A DNA stretch of 64,000 nt, taken from Flectonema sp. DT1601 (taxonomy: Eukaryota > Euglenozoa > Diplonemea > Diplonemida > Diplonemidae). Both the position numbers and the translations under genes were made by a program. Positions 10,054 through 19,295 of this stretch are shown one piece after another (the first letter of the stretch is position 1; every line of letters starts with the position of its first letter). The notes below the pieces were generated by a model that did no database searches, was not told the DNA's origin, and was given only the letters and a program-made list of their open reading frames with translations. Where the stretch lies: assembly GCA_964019425.1 (NCBI GenBank), contig OZ025858.1, positions 124,001 through 188,000 of the forward strand. Direction: 5' to 3'.

Positions 10054-10641
10054 ATGGCGTTAAAGTCTTTTTCAGCAACACACTTCCAGTATACTTCAGG
10101 TGATCATTTAGGAAAGCTTTGCTGCTTACTATCACTTCTACCATATATAATGGGTGTCATGATCGGTACGTGGTTCATCGCATTTCGGAAAGTTGATACC
10201 GTCGTGATTGGGATTGGAGTCGTGTTAAACGATGTTATTAATTTGATATTAAAAAGTATATTAAAAGAAGAAAGACCTTCAGGAACAGGTTTAGATGATG
10301 TTAGTTATGGAATGCCATCTCGACATGCTCAGTTTACAGCTTTTGTTTGTGTATTGTTATTGCTTAAAACACCGTTTAGGATGAAAGCTGTTCCTTTTCA
10401 AGTCATTCTCTTGAGCTCTATGTTGTTTATGGCTTTTGCGAGAGTATACCTGCAGTATCACACTGTTGGTCAAGTTGTAGTCGGTTGTCTCGTTGGTGCG
10501 GTCTTAGCGGTAATTTGGCATTCTCGTAGTCGGTCTTTAGCACTTTCTAAACAACTCATTGTTGCCACTTCTTGCCTGTCAGCACTTATTGACACTGCTA
10601 CTGGAAGCACTTGGGAACCATGCACGTGTCACAATGATTAG
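10054..10641 (+). CDS. DOLPP1: dolichyl-diphosphatase (PAP2 family)
   Basis: Recycles dolichyl diphosphate to dolichyl phosphate on the luminal side of the ER for N-glycosylation. The 195-aa protein has four to five hydrophobic segments and the three PAP2 phosphatase motifs: K67-x6-R74-P75, P88-S-R-H91, and R130-x5-H136 within ARVYLQYHTVGQVVVG. The middle motif reads YGMPSRHAQF, very close to YGMPSSHSQF of animal DOLPP1, which separates it from lipid phosphate phosphatases. The leader is 22 nt after an AG at 10030-10031. The C-terminal tail is shorter than the animal one. Confidence 0.85.
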   Translation: MALKSFSATHFQYTSGDHLGKLCCLLSLLPYIMGVMIGTWFIAFRKVDTVVIGIGVVLNDVINLILKSILKEERPSGTGLDDVSYGMPSRHAQFTAFVCVLLLLKTPFRMKAVPFQVILLSSMLFMAFARVYLQYHTVGQVVVGCLVGAVLAVIWHSRSRSLALSKQLIVATSCLSALIDTATGSTWEPCTCHND

Positions 10642-10773
10642 ATTCCATTCAGCTTTATTTAAGTGTGGGTGTGTTGTCCACATCCCAACGAAAACAGTAT
10701 TTCATATCATTTTTTATTATTATTTATTTTTTCTTTTACAGTGTCCTAAGGGAGGAACCACTAACAATATAGA

Positions 10774-11399
10774 ATGACTTTTCTAGATTATGGGCACGTC
10801 GCGTACGCATACGAACACACGAGGCTTCAAGTATCAGATAGAATACTCCATACAGACAAAACGTCATCATACATGTTGTATGCAATGAGAACCGCAAGTG
10901 TCAAAAAGGTAAGAGCAATGCAACACGGTATTACTGATGGTATGAGTTGTTTTTGTTATTTTTTCGCGTTGTACATCTTGAGAGGAAAAAAAAAAATCAA
11001 AAAAAAAAAAAAAAAAAAATCACAACTCACAGTAAACTTCTGGGGATCAATAATGCGATGCTGGACGTTAAAGAGAGCTCAACATGGAAATCAAAACTCA
11101 CTCGATTCCTTAGTCGTATGGCGTTTTTTTTGTTATTAAAATATTTATTATTGTGAGATAGAATCTTTGAGAAGTTAAAATCAACCAAACCATATCACAC
11201 ACAGGAATGGTGGGCTCCTTCTTACACCGCACCAACAGCATCTATATGGTCTTATAAAGAACCATATCTTAATATTTTAGTACAGCAGGGAAGGATAACA
11301 CAAGAGTTCAAGGATGACATGGCAGCAACCGCAGTGGTCGAAACCCCGAAAAAAACAGTGAGCTGGAATGATGTAAAAGATGCTGGTTATAGAATGTAG
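10774..11399 (+). CDS. small multi-exon hypothetical protein
   Basis: Exon 1 10774-10908 (MTFLDYGHVAYAYEHTRLQ...) ends in AAG with a GTAAGA donor. The last exon reads through EWWAPSYTAPTASIW to a TAG at 11397. A middle coding stretch at about 11033-11115 reads LLGINNAMLDVKESSTWKSK and ends at GTATGG; a 42-nt intron (11116-11157) then joins it in frame to 11158. The exon 1 to middle exon join is unsettled. The CAG acceptor at 11030-11032 is one base out of phase with exon 1, whereas a GAG acceptor at 10980-10982 is in phase but makes a poly-Lys run. A miscounted base in the AAAAA at the donor would also settle it. No family recognised; the aromatic-rich C-terminal half is reminiscent of short axonemal proteins, but that is a guess. 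Confidence 0.55.
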
Positions 11400-11640
11400 G
11401 CCTTCTGTGTAATTGATGACACCTGTTCTGTTCTGTCCTGTCCTGTCCTGTCCTGTTTGTATCATTAACAGCAGTTGGTCTATCGATGTTGTTTGCCCTG
11501 ACCAAACTAATTAAAGAATGCTTCCTCTAATGGAGTGTCGTTGGAATTGTTTGTTTTGAGTTCGTTGATATCTTCACTACGTTCCTACGACTCATAAGAA
11601 GGGTACGGTGACTTTTTTTTTTTCCAGTTCTGTAACAAAT

Positions 11641-12696
11641 ATGAAGATAACAAGATCAACAATAAAAAGCATGACTACGCGACCTACGTATCGCAGAGTG
11701 GTGGCATCTCATTCTATGAAGACATTAGTCGATATACTTCCAAAAAGACAAAATGTCCCCTCTGCGATTATTCCTCACAAGAGGGGAGAGTTAATCGACG
11801 CTGATAACTCAATGGCGATGAATTTTGAAACTTTTATAGTTGCAAAGAAACATGGAGAGGCATATTTTAGAACAAATCCACCCTGGATAGCTCGATTTGT
11901 AATTTCAAAATTTAGAAAATTGTTGATGAAATTGAAAGACGAAAGCCTTTGTATTGATTATACTTTAATGCAAGTAAAAATGGAAACATTTGATAAAAAA
12001 TACAGACCCCTTTCAGATGCAAATGAAAGAAATCTCAATGATCAGACTTTATTAAAACCTGACAAACGACGATACAGCAGCGAGATCACCTACACAACGA
12101 ATAAAGTGCTCGGGGCGACTGCTCCGTCTGCATCAGAGCAAAATCCCTTTAACAGTAGTGAAATTTATAAAAAAAAAACAGCTCAACACAGGAAAGATAG
12201 GGGACTTATAAAAAAGACTCTCACGACATTTCCATTTCCTGATCTAAGAATTCACGACAAGGGATTCATAAGGTTTGCTGATGTAATTCGGTACTTCGTT
12301 CATGAATTAAAATGTGAAAGACTCAGAACATGGGTAGAAAACGACGAAGAATTCTCCGAGTTATCTATCCCTCCTCTTGTTCACGAGTTTGTATTTTCAG
12401 AAGCAAATGACCCAAGCAGGCCCAAGTACAAAACACCACTCCGCCAGGTCGTACCTGCACATTGGCTTGGAGAAAAACTCCGTCCGTACGACGTGGCTCT
12501 TTGTCATATTAATTCGGGTGGAAATTGGACGGGACATGTTTCATCTTTTGGTCACGTAGGAGTGAGTTCTGACATGTATTTAAGTGATAAGCAAATACTT
12601 ACCAACCAAAGAAGAACAACTGATGTGAGTACGCAAAGGAAATTCTGGTGGCAAGTGAAGGGAAGAAAAGACAACGCATTCAACACCCTGGCGTGA
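11641..12696 (+). CDS. hypothetical protein, 351 aa
   Basis: Starts 13 nt after a T-rich TTTCCAG acceptor. The protein is basic and mostly hydrophilic, with no signal peptide or membrane segment. It contains a well-ordered-looking part from about 195 to 280 (DLRIHDKGFIRFADVIRYFV onward, then PPLVHEFVF). No family recognised. The ORF ends ...GCGTGAGTCC, which is also a good GTGAGT donor, so I tested a fusion to the next gene. The donor phase does not fit the acceptor at 13039, so separate genes are preferred. Confidence 0.65.
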   Translation: MKITRSTIKSMTTRPTYRRVVASHSMKTLVDILPKRQNVPSAIIPHKRGELIDADNSMAMNFETFIVAKKHGEAYFRTNPPWIARFVISKFRKLLMKLKDESLCIDYTLMQVKMETFDKKYRPLSDANERNLNDQTLLKPDKRRYSSEITYTTNKVLGATAPSASEQNPFNSSEIYKKKTAQHRKDRGLIKKTLTTFPFPDLRIHDKGFIRFADVIRYFVHELKCERLRTWVENDEEFSELSIPPLVHEFVFSEANDPSRPKYKTPLRQVVPAHWLGEKLRPYDVALCHINSGGNWTGHVSSFGHVGVSSDMYLSDKQILTNQRRTTDVSTQRKFWWQVKGRKDNAFNTLA

Positions 12697-12852
12697 GTCC
12701 TTTGTGTTTGTTGTACTTTTCAGATAATTCTTTCGTTTTTGGATGTAAACTAAGAAAAAAAAAAAAATACCACATCAATACGTAAGAAGATAATTCTTGT
12801 AATCATCTAGCCTTTTAATATTTGCAAATTATTTGCATTTTACTGATTTTAC

Positions 12853-12895
<43 letters not shown>

Positions 12896-13048
12896 TTTTC
12901 TCGTCAGGTTTAAAAAAACAAATTATGAGTTGAGCCTTTTATAAAATAAAATCAACTGTGTAACGTAAATAGTCATGGCTTACTACATTAGCAGAATATT
13001 TTTTAATTAATTAACTTTGTAATTTCCCCCCCGCACCAGTCAAGACTT
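12697..13048. other. intergenic with splice-acceptor signal
   Basis: AT-rich, with a 30-nt T run near 12856-12885, then a C-rich tract ending CCGCACCAG at 13039, 9 nt before the next ATG. Confidence 0.6.
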
Positions 13049-14899
13049 ATGGTCAGACAAAGCAACGTTGTTGCCGCCCCGGTATTTTACCCTGATGGGG
13101 GGCAATGTATTCCTGAGACGAGCCTTCACCTGACTTTGAGGGACATTGTTGGTTTCAAAATTTTATATTCAACGGATTATAGCGATCCGAGTATTAATAA
13201 TTTAGAGAATGGTTCAACGATGCAATACATAAAACCGATATTACTCAGAGATTTAAGAGGAGGTGAGGTATTAATTAAAGCAATTAGTGTATCTGATGAT
13301 GGAATAACACAAAGTAGTAGTGTCGCAAGAGCTTTTCATATCAACAGTGACCCCCCTGCTGTTGTTGAAGAAGCTGAAAGGCTTTCACGTAGACAAAAAA
13401 TTCCATCATCGACTTCGGTGAATGCAGCAATGACACCACCGAGTCATATGGATATACCTCCGTTGGAAGTATCTGAGGGTTTGTTTGGAGGATTTCAATC
13501 AACGAATAAACCGAATAATCATACTTCAAAGATAACGGATGCATTCAGTCAATCTCCTTCTCATTTTGGAAGTAGTGCCGGGAGTATAATAAGTTCTACA
13601 ACTCATCCTCATTCTGATGGTCAAAACTTTAGTCGAATGCAAGCAGTTGTTCCATCGTCTGATAAAGGATGGAGTTCTGGTGCGACAACATTCTCTTCAC
13701 GACCACCGCCACCAGAGGATTCTTTTGATACGAAGCCGCTTCCACCTCCTCCAGAAAACGAAGTGACATCGTTGGATTATTTATCTTCAATTCTGAGTGA
13801 AGAAAAGGATACTGACAGTCCAATGCAGGACCCTCCCGGCTCAACCTCCGACACTGCCCAACATGTATGTGATCACTGCGGTCGCAGTTGGAGTGTTTTA
13901 GAAAGAATGCTTCGGCATAAAGTTCATTGCAGAGGTCCATCTCGGCCTTCAAAAAGTCGATCGCCTTCGAGGAAGGTTCACTGGGGATCATCTAGTTCTC
14001 AAGTTGTTGCTGAAGGAGTGAAATCAGACACACAAAGTAATAACAGTGGATACTCAGGTACTACTACTGTAACTCATCAATCGTATATTAGTGCAGGTGG
14101 TGCTAGTGCAGGTGGTGCTAGTGCGGGTGGTGCTAGTGGTGGTGCGTGTTATAATAGCAGCTACACGGGAAGGAGTCGAGCTGCTTACAGAAGTATTTCT
14201 AGTGAAGGACGTTCATACGACAGCAATGGATCTTTTTCAAACTGTAACTCTGTCTTATCAAGCGGAACCTCAGGAGGTCGTCCTGGAATGGGTCGATTAG
14301 GATTCTCCTCACCACCCAACAGCACTCATTCTTCGATGACGAGAGGGTCTCGGATTTCTGTTTCAGGTCATCCCAAACCAAATATTAAGTCACCAAATAG
14401 AAAGCCTTTATCTCAGCCAAAGTCTCTCTGCCAATGCCCGTGGTGTGGACGAGAAATGAAGCAGGCGGCGTTAGACGTACACGTGAGGCGTTGTACAGAA
14501 GAACCTGGTATCAAAAAGATGCAAGCAATTGAAACAGAAAATAGAAGAAGAGCCCGACTCAGTAATAGCAGTAATGCGAGTGCTGAAGCGACTAACTCGC
14601 CACAACATCATCCTGTGCTACGGAAGAGACCGTCGTTTTCTGGTTCTCTGTCGTCTGTTGAACGAGGCCCGTCGGATGATAATCGCCGATCAATCTCACC
14701 GCATTATAATCTGAGTTCTATTGGTATCTCTCCTGTTCATAATTCTCAATCAGGTGATCGATTTCAAGAGCCTGCTTCTCCAACTGACCGTGAGTCTGTT
14801 CCAATTCAGTCTTCTGCAGCTCTTCAGGGTCGTCGTGATGCTCGAAAACGTGCAAAGCGAATAGAATTATCACCTGATGGTGAGGAAATAAGAGCTTGA
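13049..14899 (+). CDS. hexosaminidase-C-like domain plus two C2HC zinc fingers
   Basis: A 616-aa protein. Residues ~8-100 (APVFYPDGGQCIPETSLHL to SVARAFHI) look like the beta-sandwich found at the C-terminus of chitobiase/beta-hexosaminidase, here used without the catalytic barrel and probably as a binding module. Two zf-C2HC_2 fingers follow: C-x2-C-x12-H-x3-C near 274-294 and C-x2-C-x11-H-x3-C near 471-490. The rest is Ser/Pro-rich and disordered, including a small (GGASA)n repeat at 14094-14143 that is also a DNA tandem repeat. Such domain mixes occur in flagellate proteins of unknown role. An AG acceptor lies 9 nt upstream of the ATG. Confidence 0.65.
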   Translation: MVRQSNVVAAPVFYPDGGQCIPETSLHLTLRDIVGFKILYSTDYSDPSINNLENGSTMQYIKPILLRDLRGGEVLIKAISVSDDGITQSSSVARAFHINSDPPAVVEEAERLSRRQKIPSSTSVNAAMTPPSHMDIPPLEVSEGLFGGFQSTNKPNNHTSKITDAFSQSPSHFGSSAGSIISSTTHPHSDGQNFSRMQAVVPSSDKGWSSGATTFSSRPPPPEDSFDTKPLPPPPENEVTSLDYLSSILSEEKDTDSPMQDPPGSTSDTAQHVCDHCGRSWSVLERMLRHKVHCRGPSRPSKSRSPSRKVHWGSSSSQVVAEGVKSDTQSNNSGYSGTTTVTHQSYISAGGASAGGASAGGASGGACYNSSYTGRSRAAYRSISSEGRSYDSNGSFSNCNSVLSSGTSGGRPGMGRLGFSSPPNSTHSSMTRGSRISVSGHPKPNIKSPNRKPLSQPKSLCQCPWCGREMKQAALDVHVRRCTEEPGIKKMQAIETENRRRARLSNSSNASAEATNSPQHHPVLRKRPSFSGSLSSVERGPSDDNRRSISPHYNLSSIGISPVHNSQSGDRFQEPASPTDRESVPIQSSAALQGRRDARKRAKRIELSPDGEEIRA

Positions 14900-15624
14900 T
14901 ATAGTCAAGCTTTATTTAAAAGTTTATCTTTATTGGTATTCAGGCAGTCAACAGTTTGCAAACAACAACATCTCACTTGTAGTTCTTGTGATTGATTGGT
15001 CTCAACTTTCTTTGTTAGTTTCTTTAATCTTAATGTATTTTTATTTTTATTTTTTTTAAAATCCGTTCTTGTACTGGGGATGCGAGTCCAGGCATCTCGT
15101 GTACTCCTCATGTTTTAGTTTTACTTAATCCGTTTTTTTTTTTTTTTTTTAAAGTAATCCAGTTCGATTCCCTCCTCGCCCCTATTCACCTCCAGTCTTC
15201 TTGGTTCAGGTATCCTACTAAAAACCTCTCATTGTAGAGTGTAAGGTTGCTTACTTTGATTGAGAGCCCCAACTCTACGCAAATCCTGAGTGAATAGGCT
15301 GGTTTTGTATTGCGTCTTTGCTGGTGAACAGTCTTAGTTTGCTAGCTCAGTCTGGGTAGTCATTTACGTGATTCGTATTGTGTGTGGAGTGAATCTTCAT
15401 TAAAACGATAGAGTAAACGATATATTTTAATCCAGTAATTGACTCTCAATTCTAAAGTAATCCGATTTTGTTTTAGAATAATTGTCGAGTTAATGGGCGG
15501 CATTTGTGTGTTATAAGGATGAAATGTTTTTCATTTACTAAAATATTTCTTTAAATTTAAAAAAAAAAAAAAATAATAATAATAAAAAAAATAAAGCTGT
15601 TATTCTCTCCCCCCCTGCTAGGCC
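14900..15624. other. intergenic, no supported gene
   Basis: AT-rich with several homopolymer runs. A GTTCGATTCC string at about 15174 resembles a tRNA box B but there is no tRNA fold around it. A 10-nt CCCCTGCTAG at 15612-15621 is repeated just past the downstream end of the element that follows. Confidence 0.55.
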
Positions 15625-17081
15625 TTTATTTCCAATCCCGTCGCCCCCGGGAAGTTTAATTGTAGTGACTAGCCATGAAGGGCATTTTGATTTACATTTG
15701 TGACAGCTAGGGGGAGTGGAGTGTAGCGAGGGAATGGCACTTTGCCACTTACCGGCTGTTGACCGTATATGCGGGTTATCACGTTTCCTTTTTGTTTTAG
15801 GTTTTTTGTTAGTAGTGAGATGTGCTACGTTTATTTATTTCACAACGTGTTTCGCCATCTTGAACTACTTTTAATACAGTTTTCGTATCATCAAATACCA
15901 GTATATACGGCTATTGACAAAGAGCCGCCCCCCTTCCTGGTGTTCGTCTTTTTCTATGGTTAATTTTCAAGACAATATAATGTATTAATTAAGTACTCAT
16001 GAGTTTTATAAAAAGCTGTTACGGTAACATAGGCAAGTGGCGCTCAACTATGTTCACGTGGCCTCCAGTGGTATTATTTATATATTTGCAGTCATTTACT
16101 ACGCTGCCGCTGACAGTCAAGATTGTCGGAGAAATTGTTGTTCCTTTTGAGCTTGAAAATGCAGTATCAAATTACCCCTCTTTGCACTGTACCCCGGTAT
16201 CTCTGTACTGGCGTGGAGCAGTGTATACCATATTGTGCCTATGTACAACTGACCACTCATCCAGTGTTGCTTTCCTAATTATTTATGCAACCCACGTTTA
16301 AAGTTACACACTTTGCCTAGGTCTGGGCAGGAACGGGAGACTGTGCGTGCTATCCACCGTTGAAGTGGACAAGTTTAATGCACTTCCCAAGGGACAAAAT
16401 TAGCAAAAAAACGGCGGCTAGTCCGCGTGGTGTCCCCCTCTCCCTGTGTGAATTATGAGGATGTTTTGCTCGCCCCTTTTTTAATTTTGGAGCGGCATGA
16501 TCGAAGACAATCTTTCTTTTCCCTCTTTTATTTCCAATCCCGTCGCCCCCGGGAAGTTTAATTGTAGTGACTAGCCATGAAGGGCATTTTGATTTACATT
16601 TGTGACAGCTAGGGGGAGTGGAGTGTAGCGAGGGAATGGCACTTTGCCACTTACCGGCTGTTGACCGTATATGCGGGTTATCACGTTTCCTTTTTGTTTT
16701 AGGTTTTTTGTTAGTAGTGAGATGTGCTACGTTTATTTATTTCACAACGTGTTTCGCCATCTTGAACTACTTTTAATACAGTTTTCGTATCATCAAATAC
16801 CAGTATATACGGCTATTGACAAAGAGCCGCCCCCCTTCCTGGTGTTCGTCTTTTTCTATGGTTAATTTTCAAGACAATATAATGTATTAATTAAGTACTC
16901 ATGAGTTTTATAAAAAGCTGTTACGGTAACATAGGCAAGTGGCGCTCAACTATGTTCACGTGGCCTCCAGTGGTATTATTTATATATTTGCAGTCATTTA
17001 CTACGCTGCCGCTGACAGTCAAGATTGTCGGAGAAATTGTTGTTCCTTTTGAGCTTGAAAATGCAGTATCAAATTACCCCT
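15622..17081. mobile_element. element with 555-bp terminal direct repeats (LTR-like or nonautonomous)
   Basis: Two direct repeats, 15625-16179 and 16527-17081 (offset 902 bp), look identical by eye and flank a 347-bp interior. Neither repeats nor interior encode a recognisable protein. TGCTAG stands directly outside both ends (15616-15621 and 17081-17086), consistent with a 5-6 bp target-site duplication and so with insertion as a unit, as in small LTR-derived elements. The repeats do not start TG or end CA. An unequal-crossover tandem duplication is the alternative. Identity of the repeats implies a recent origin. Confidence 0.5.
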
Positions 17082-18277
17082 GCTAGAGTTATTTGTTATT
17101 TCCCCATCCTCCTTTTGTCCTCCTTTTTTTTTGTTCGTTCCTTCAGCTTTAAAAAAAAAAAAAAAAAAACGACTAAACCAACAACTCAGTTTGTAAAAGA
17201 GCTGTGGAAGTTTTGCACGAGACCCTACATCTGCCATCTATAATGCCCTTGGAAACTGAGAAGGAATAGCAAAATCCTGAAGTGCTTTGTCAGTAGAAAT
17301 TATTTTCTTTATTGTTTTTTTTTGTTTCTCTTCTACCCTGAAAAGTTACTTCTCCCCCCTCCCGTAAAATTCTGTTTCTGGTTATTGATTCTGGTGACAG
17401 TTTCTTGCTATCTGACTTTATTGCGATTAGGTTGCTTTGTTTTGCTACCGTTTTATTTACCACTTAACGCTGATGCACACTTTTCTTGGTTGTGTCGTAG
17501 GTACGTTGTGGAATTGCGAGTAAAAAAATGGAGGAGGGAGAAGAAAAAAAAAGAAAAAGAAACCTAAATTATGCTCTTCGAAAGAGACAACCGATTCTTG
17601 CATTGATGCTGCGACACTTCTCCGACGCTGTCCGCGTTGTTGTTGTAGTTTTTCTTCTGATTATTTATTCACTTTTGCTTCTCGATGGTTGTCCTCTGAG
17701 ACTGCCTTTGAAAAGTCGTTCTTTCTGTTTTTATTCATGTTAGTCAGTTTTGCTCCTTTGATATGTAAAAAAAAGAAAAAAAAAAAATAAGATAAGATAA
17801 AAATAGAAAAAAAAAGGGTCCTCTGCAACCTTTTGCCTTGCGATGCAATGAATTAATAATAAGTGAATAAAAAAACTATTTTAAAAAAGACTTATTGCCA
17901 GTAGTGAACTTACTTGAAGTCACGTTCCTCTGTCGGTGAGTGAAGAAAGCTGTGTGTTTTTGAATTTTAAAACCACTATTCAGCTAAAAAGCTGGCAATT
18001 TCGTCTGTTCTTACCCGGTGTAGTCATTATCTTTTGTTAAAGTTATTTTTTAAAAAAAAAAAAATTTTCCCCGGCCTGTTTTTATTAGTTACTGTTATTC
18101 CCCAACCCTGTTGTTAAATACATATGTCGGGTGACTTGGATGAGTAGTAGCCCGCTACTCGGATTCGTGAGGGTAAGTTAGTTTTGTTTTATATAATAAG
18201 CTTGAGACTGCGGTTCGTAAAATGGTGATTACCATTGACCCACACAAAGGGTGGTGAGGGATTTAAAAAAAAATATA
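17082..18277. other. intergenic, one weak ORF
   Basis: Poly-A/T tracts, and a hairpin-capable GAGTAG...CTACTC near 18143-18161. The only ORF worth naming is the 71-codon frame at 17528, listed separately. Confidence 0.5.
17528..17743 (+). CDS. possible small membrane protein ORF (71 aa)
   Basis: Begins MEEGEEKKRKRNLNYALRKR, then has one strongly hydrophobic stretch (VRVVVVVFLLIIYSLLLL), giving a positive-inside single-span layout. An AG lies 7 nt upstream of the ATG. No family recognised, and the coding bias is weak, so it may be chance. Confidence 0.25.
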   Translation: MEEGEEKKRKRNLNYALRKRQPILALMLRHFSDAVRVVVVVFLLIIYSLLLLDGCPLRLPLKSRSFCFYSC

Positions 18278-19056
18278 TCAGTCATTCCTTTTTTTTGCGA
18301 ACAAATTTTGGACATTGAAAAAGATTTTCAAAAAAAAATTGTAAAATTTTCGATCGAAGCGGCATTTTAATGCGCTGCATCGTTGGGTTCATTTCCGTCC
18401 GAAATCGGGAGGTTGGCATCACATACTTGTCACCCGAATTGAGAAAAGAGATTTTTGTGGTTTACTAAATCAGCTCAGCCGTGGACAAGTACCAAAACTA
18501 AAAATTAATCGAAGAGTCTAATTTTACACTGCTGGTCCAGCGGGATCCAGAGAAAAAATAATCGAGCAAAAATATATTAAAGAGTACTAAGCATGTGCCG
18601 GTGAGGCAGATTGTTACTACCTGTCTTTTTGGACCTACTTTGATACTTAATGATCATTATCACTACCACAGATGCAACATTTTCCTTACATAATTGCTAC
18701 CAGGGTTGATTTGTTAGTAAAAAGGTGCATATCTCTTGAGTGCGGGAGAAGGAAAAAAAATAGTAAAAAAAAAAAAATTAGGGGTGTTTTTTACTCAGAT
18801 TTTCTCGATCTTTCCATTCCAGGTCTGAGATTAATATTTATCATTGAGTAGTACCAAGGAATTTTTGCAAAGAGACGTTTATCTCTTTTTAGCAGCACTT
18901 ACCATGTTTAAAAGTATATCCCTATGCCTAATTTTACAGATCGCACCCTCCCCGATTCCAAAAAATAAAAAATCGAGCAAAAGTAACATATCGTGTAACC
19001 TTGCTCAGGCGGTGAGAAAATGGTGTTTTTTGTTCGCAAAAAAAAGGAATGACTGA
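18278..19056. mobile_element. nonautonomous TIR DNA transposon, copy 1 (779 bp)
   Basis: The left end TCAGTCATTCC-T8-GCGAACAAA and right end TTCGC-A8-GGAATGACTGA are perfect inverted repeats of about 30 bp, flanked by TATA; a TA target duplication fits a Tc1/mariner-like element, since the ends carry CAGT. The inside matches copy 2 (40785-41952) closely on both flanks but lacks a ~390-bp central block present there, so this is an internally deleted derivative. A short stretch near 18368-18510 reads as protein (ALHRWVHFRPKSGGWHH), perhaps decayed coding DNA. The element ends 240 nt before the kinesin start codon. Confidence 0.85.
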
Positions 19057-19295
19057 TATATATTTTCGGGTATGGAATTGAATATGAACAATTTTTTTTG
19101 AATTATCCGCAGAAATAACCAAAACTGAACTCGTAAAAAAAAAAAGGAAAAAAAAAAAAAAAAAAACCCTCCACACCCCCCCTTCCATTGTTATTTTGAC
19201 TCATGCATTCATTTGTGTGGTAAGAGAACATGTTGCATTTAATCCCTGGCTTACAACTATTCTTTTCTTTCAGAACAATAAAAAAAAACAACCAA

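Noticed and set aside
11641-14899. Fusion of the 11641 and 13049 ORFs through the GTGAGT at 12693
   Set aside because: The donor leaves phase 2 but the acceptor at 13039 needs phase 0; the alternative frame meets a stop within about 80 nt.
15165-15195. tRNA box-B-like GTTCGATTCC
   Set aside because: A poly-T run lies where the anticodon arm should be and no cloverleaf can be drawn.
15622-17081. Straightforward LTR retrotransposon
   Set aside because: No TG...CA ends, no recognisable primer site and no coding region in the 347-bp interior; kept only as an element with terminal direct repeats.
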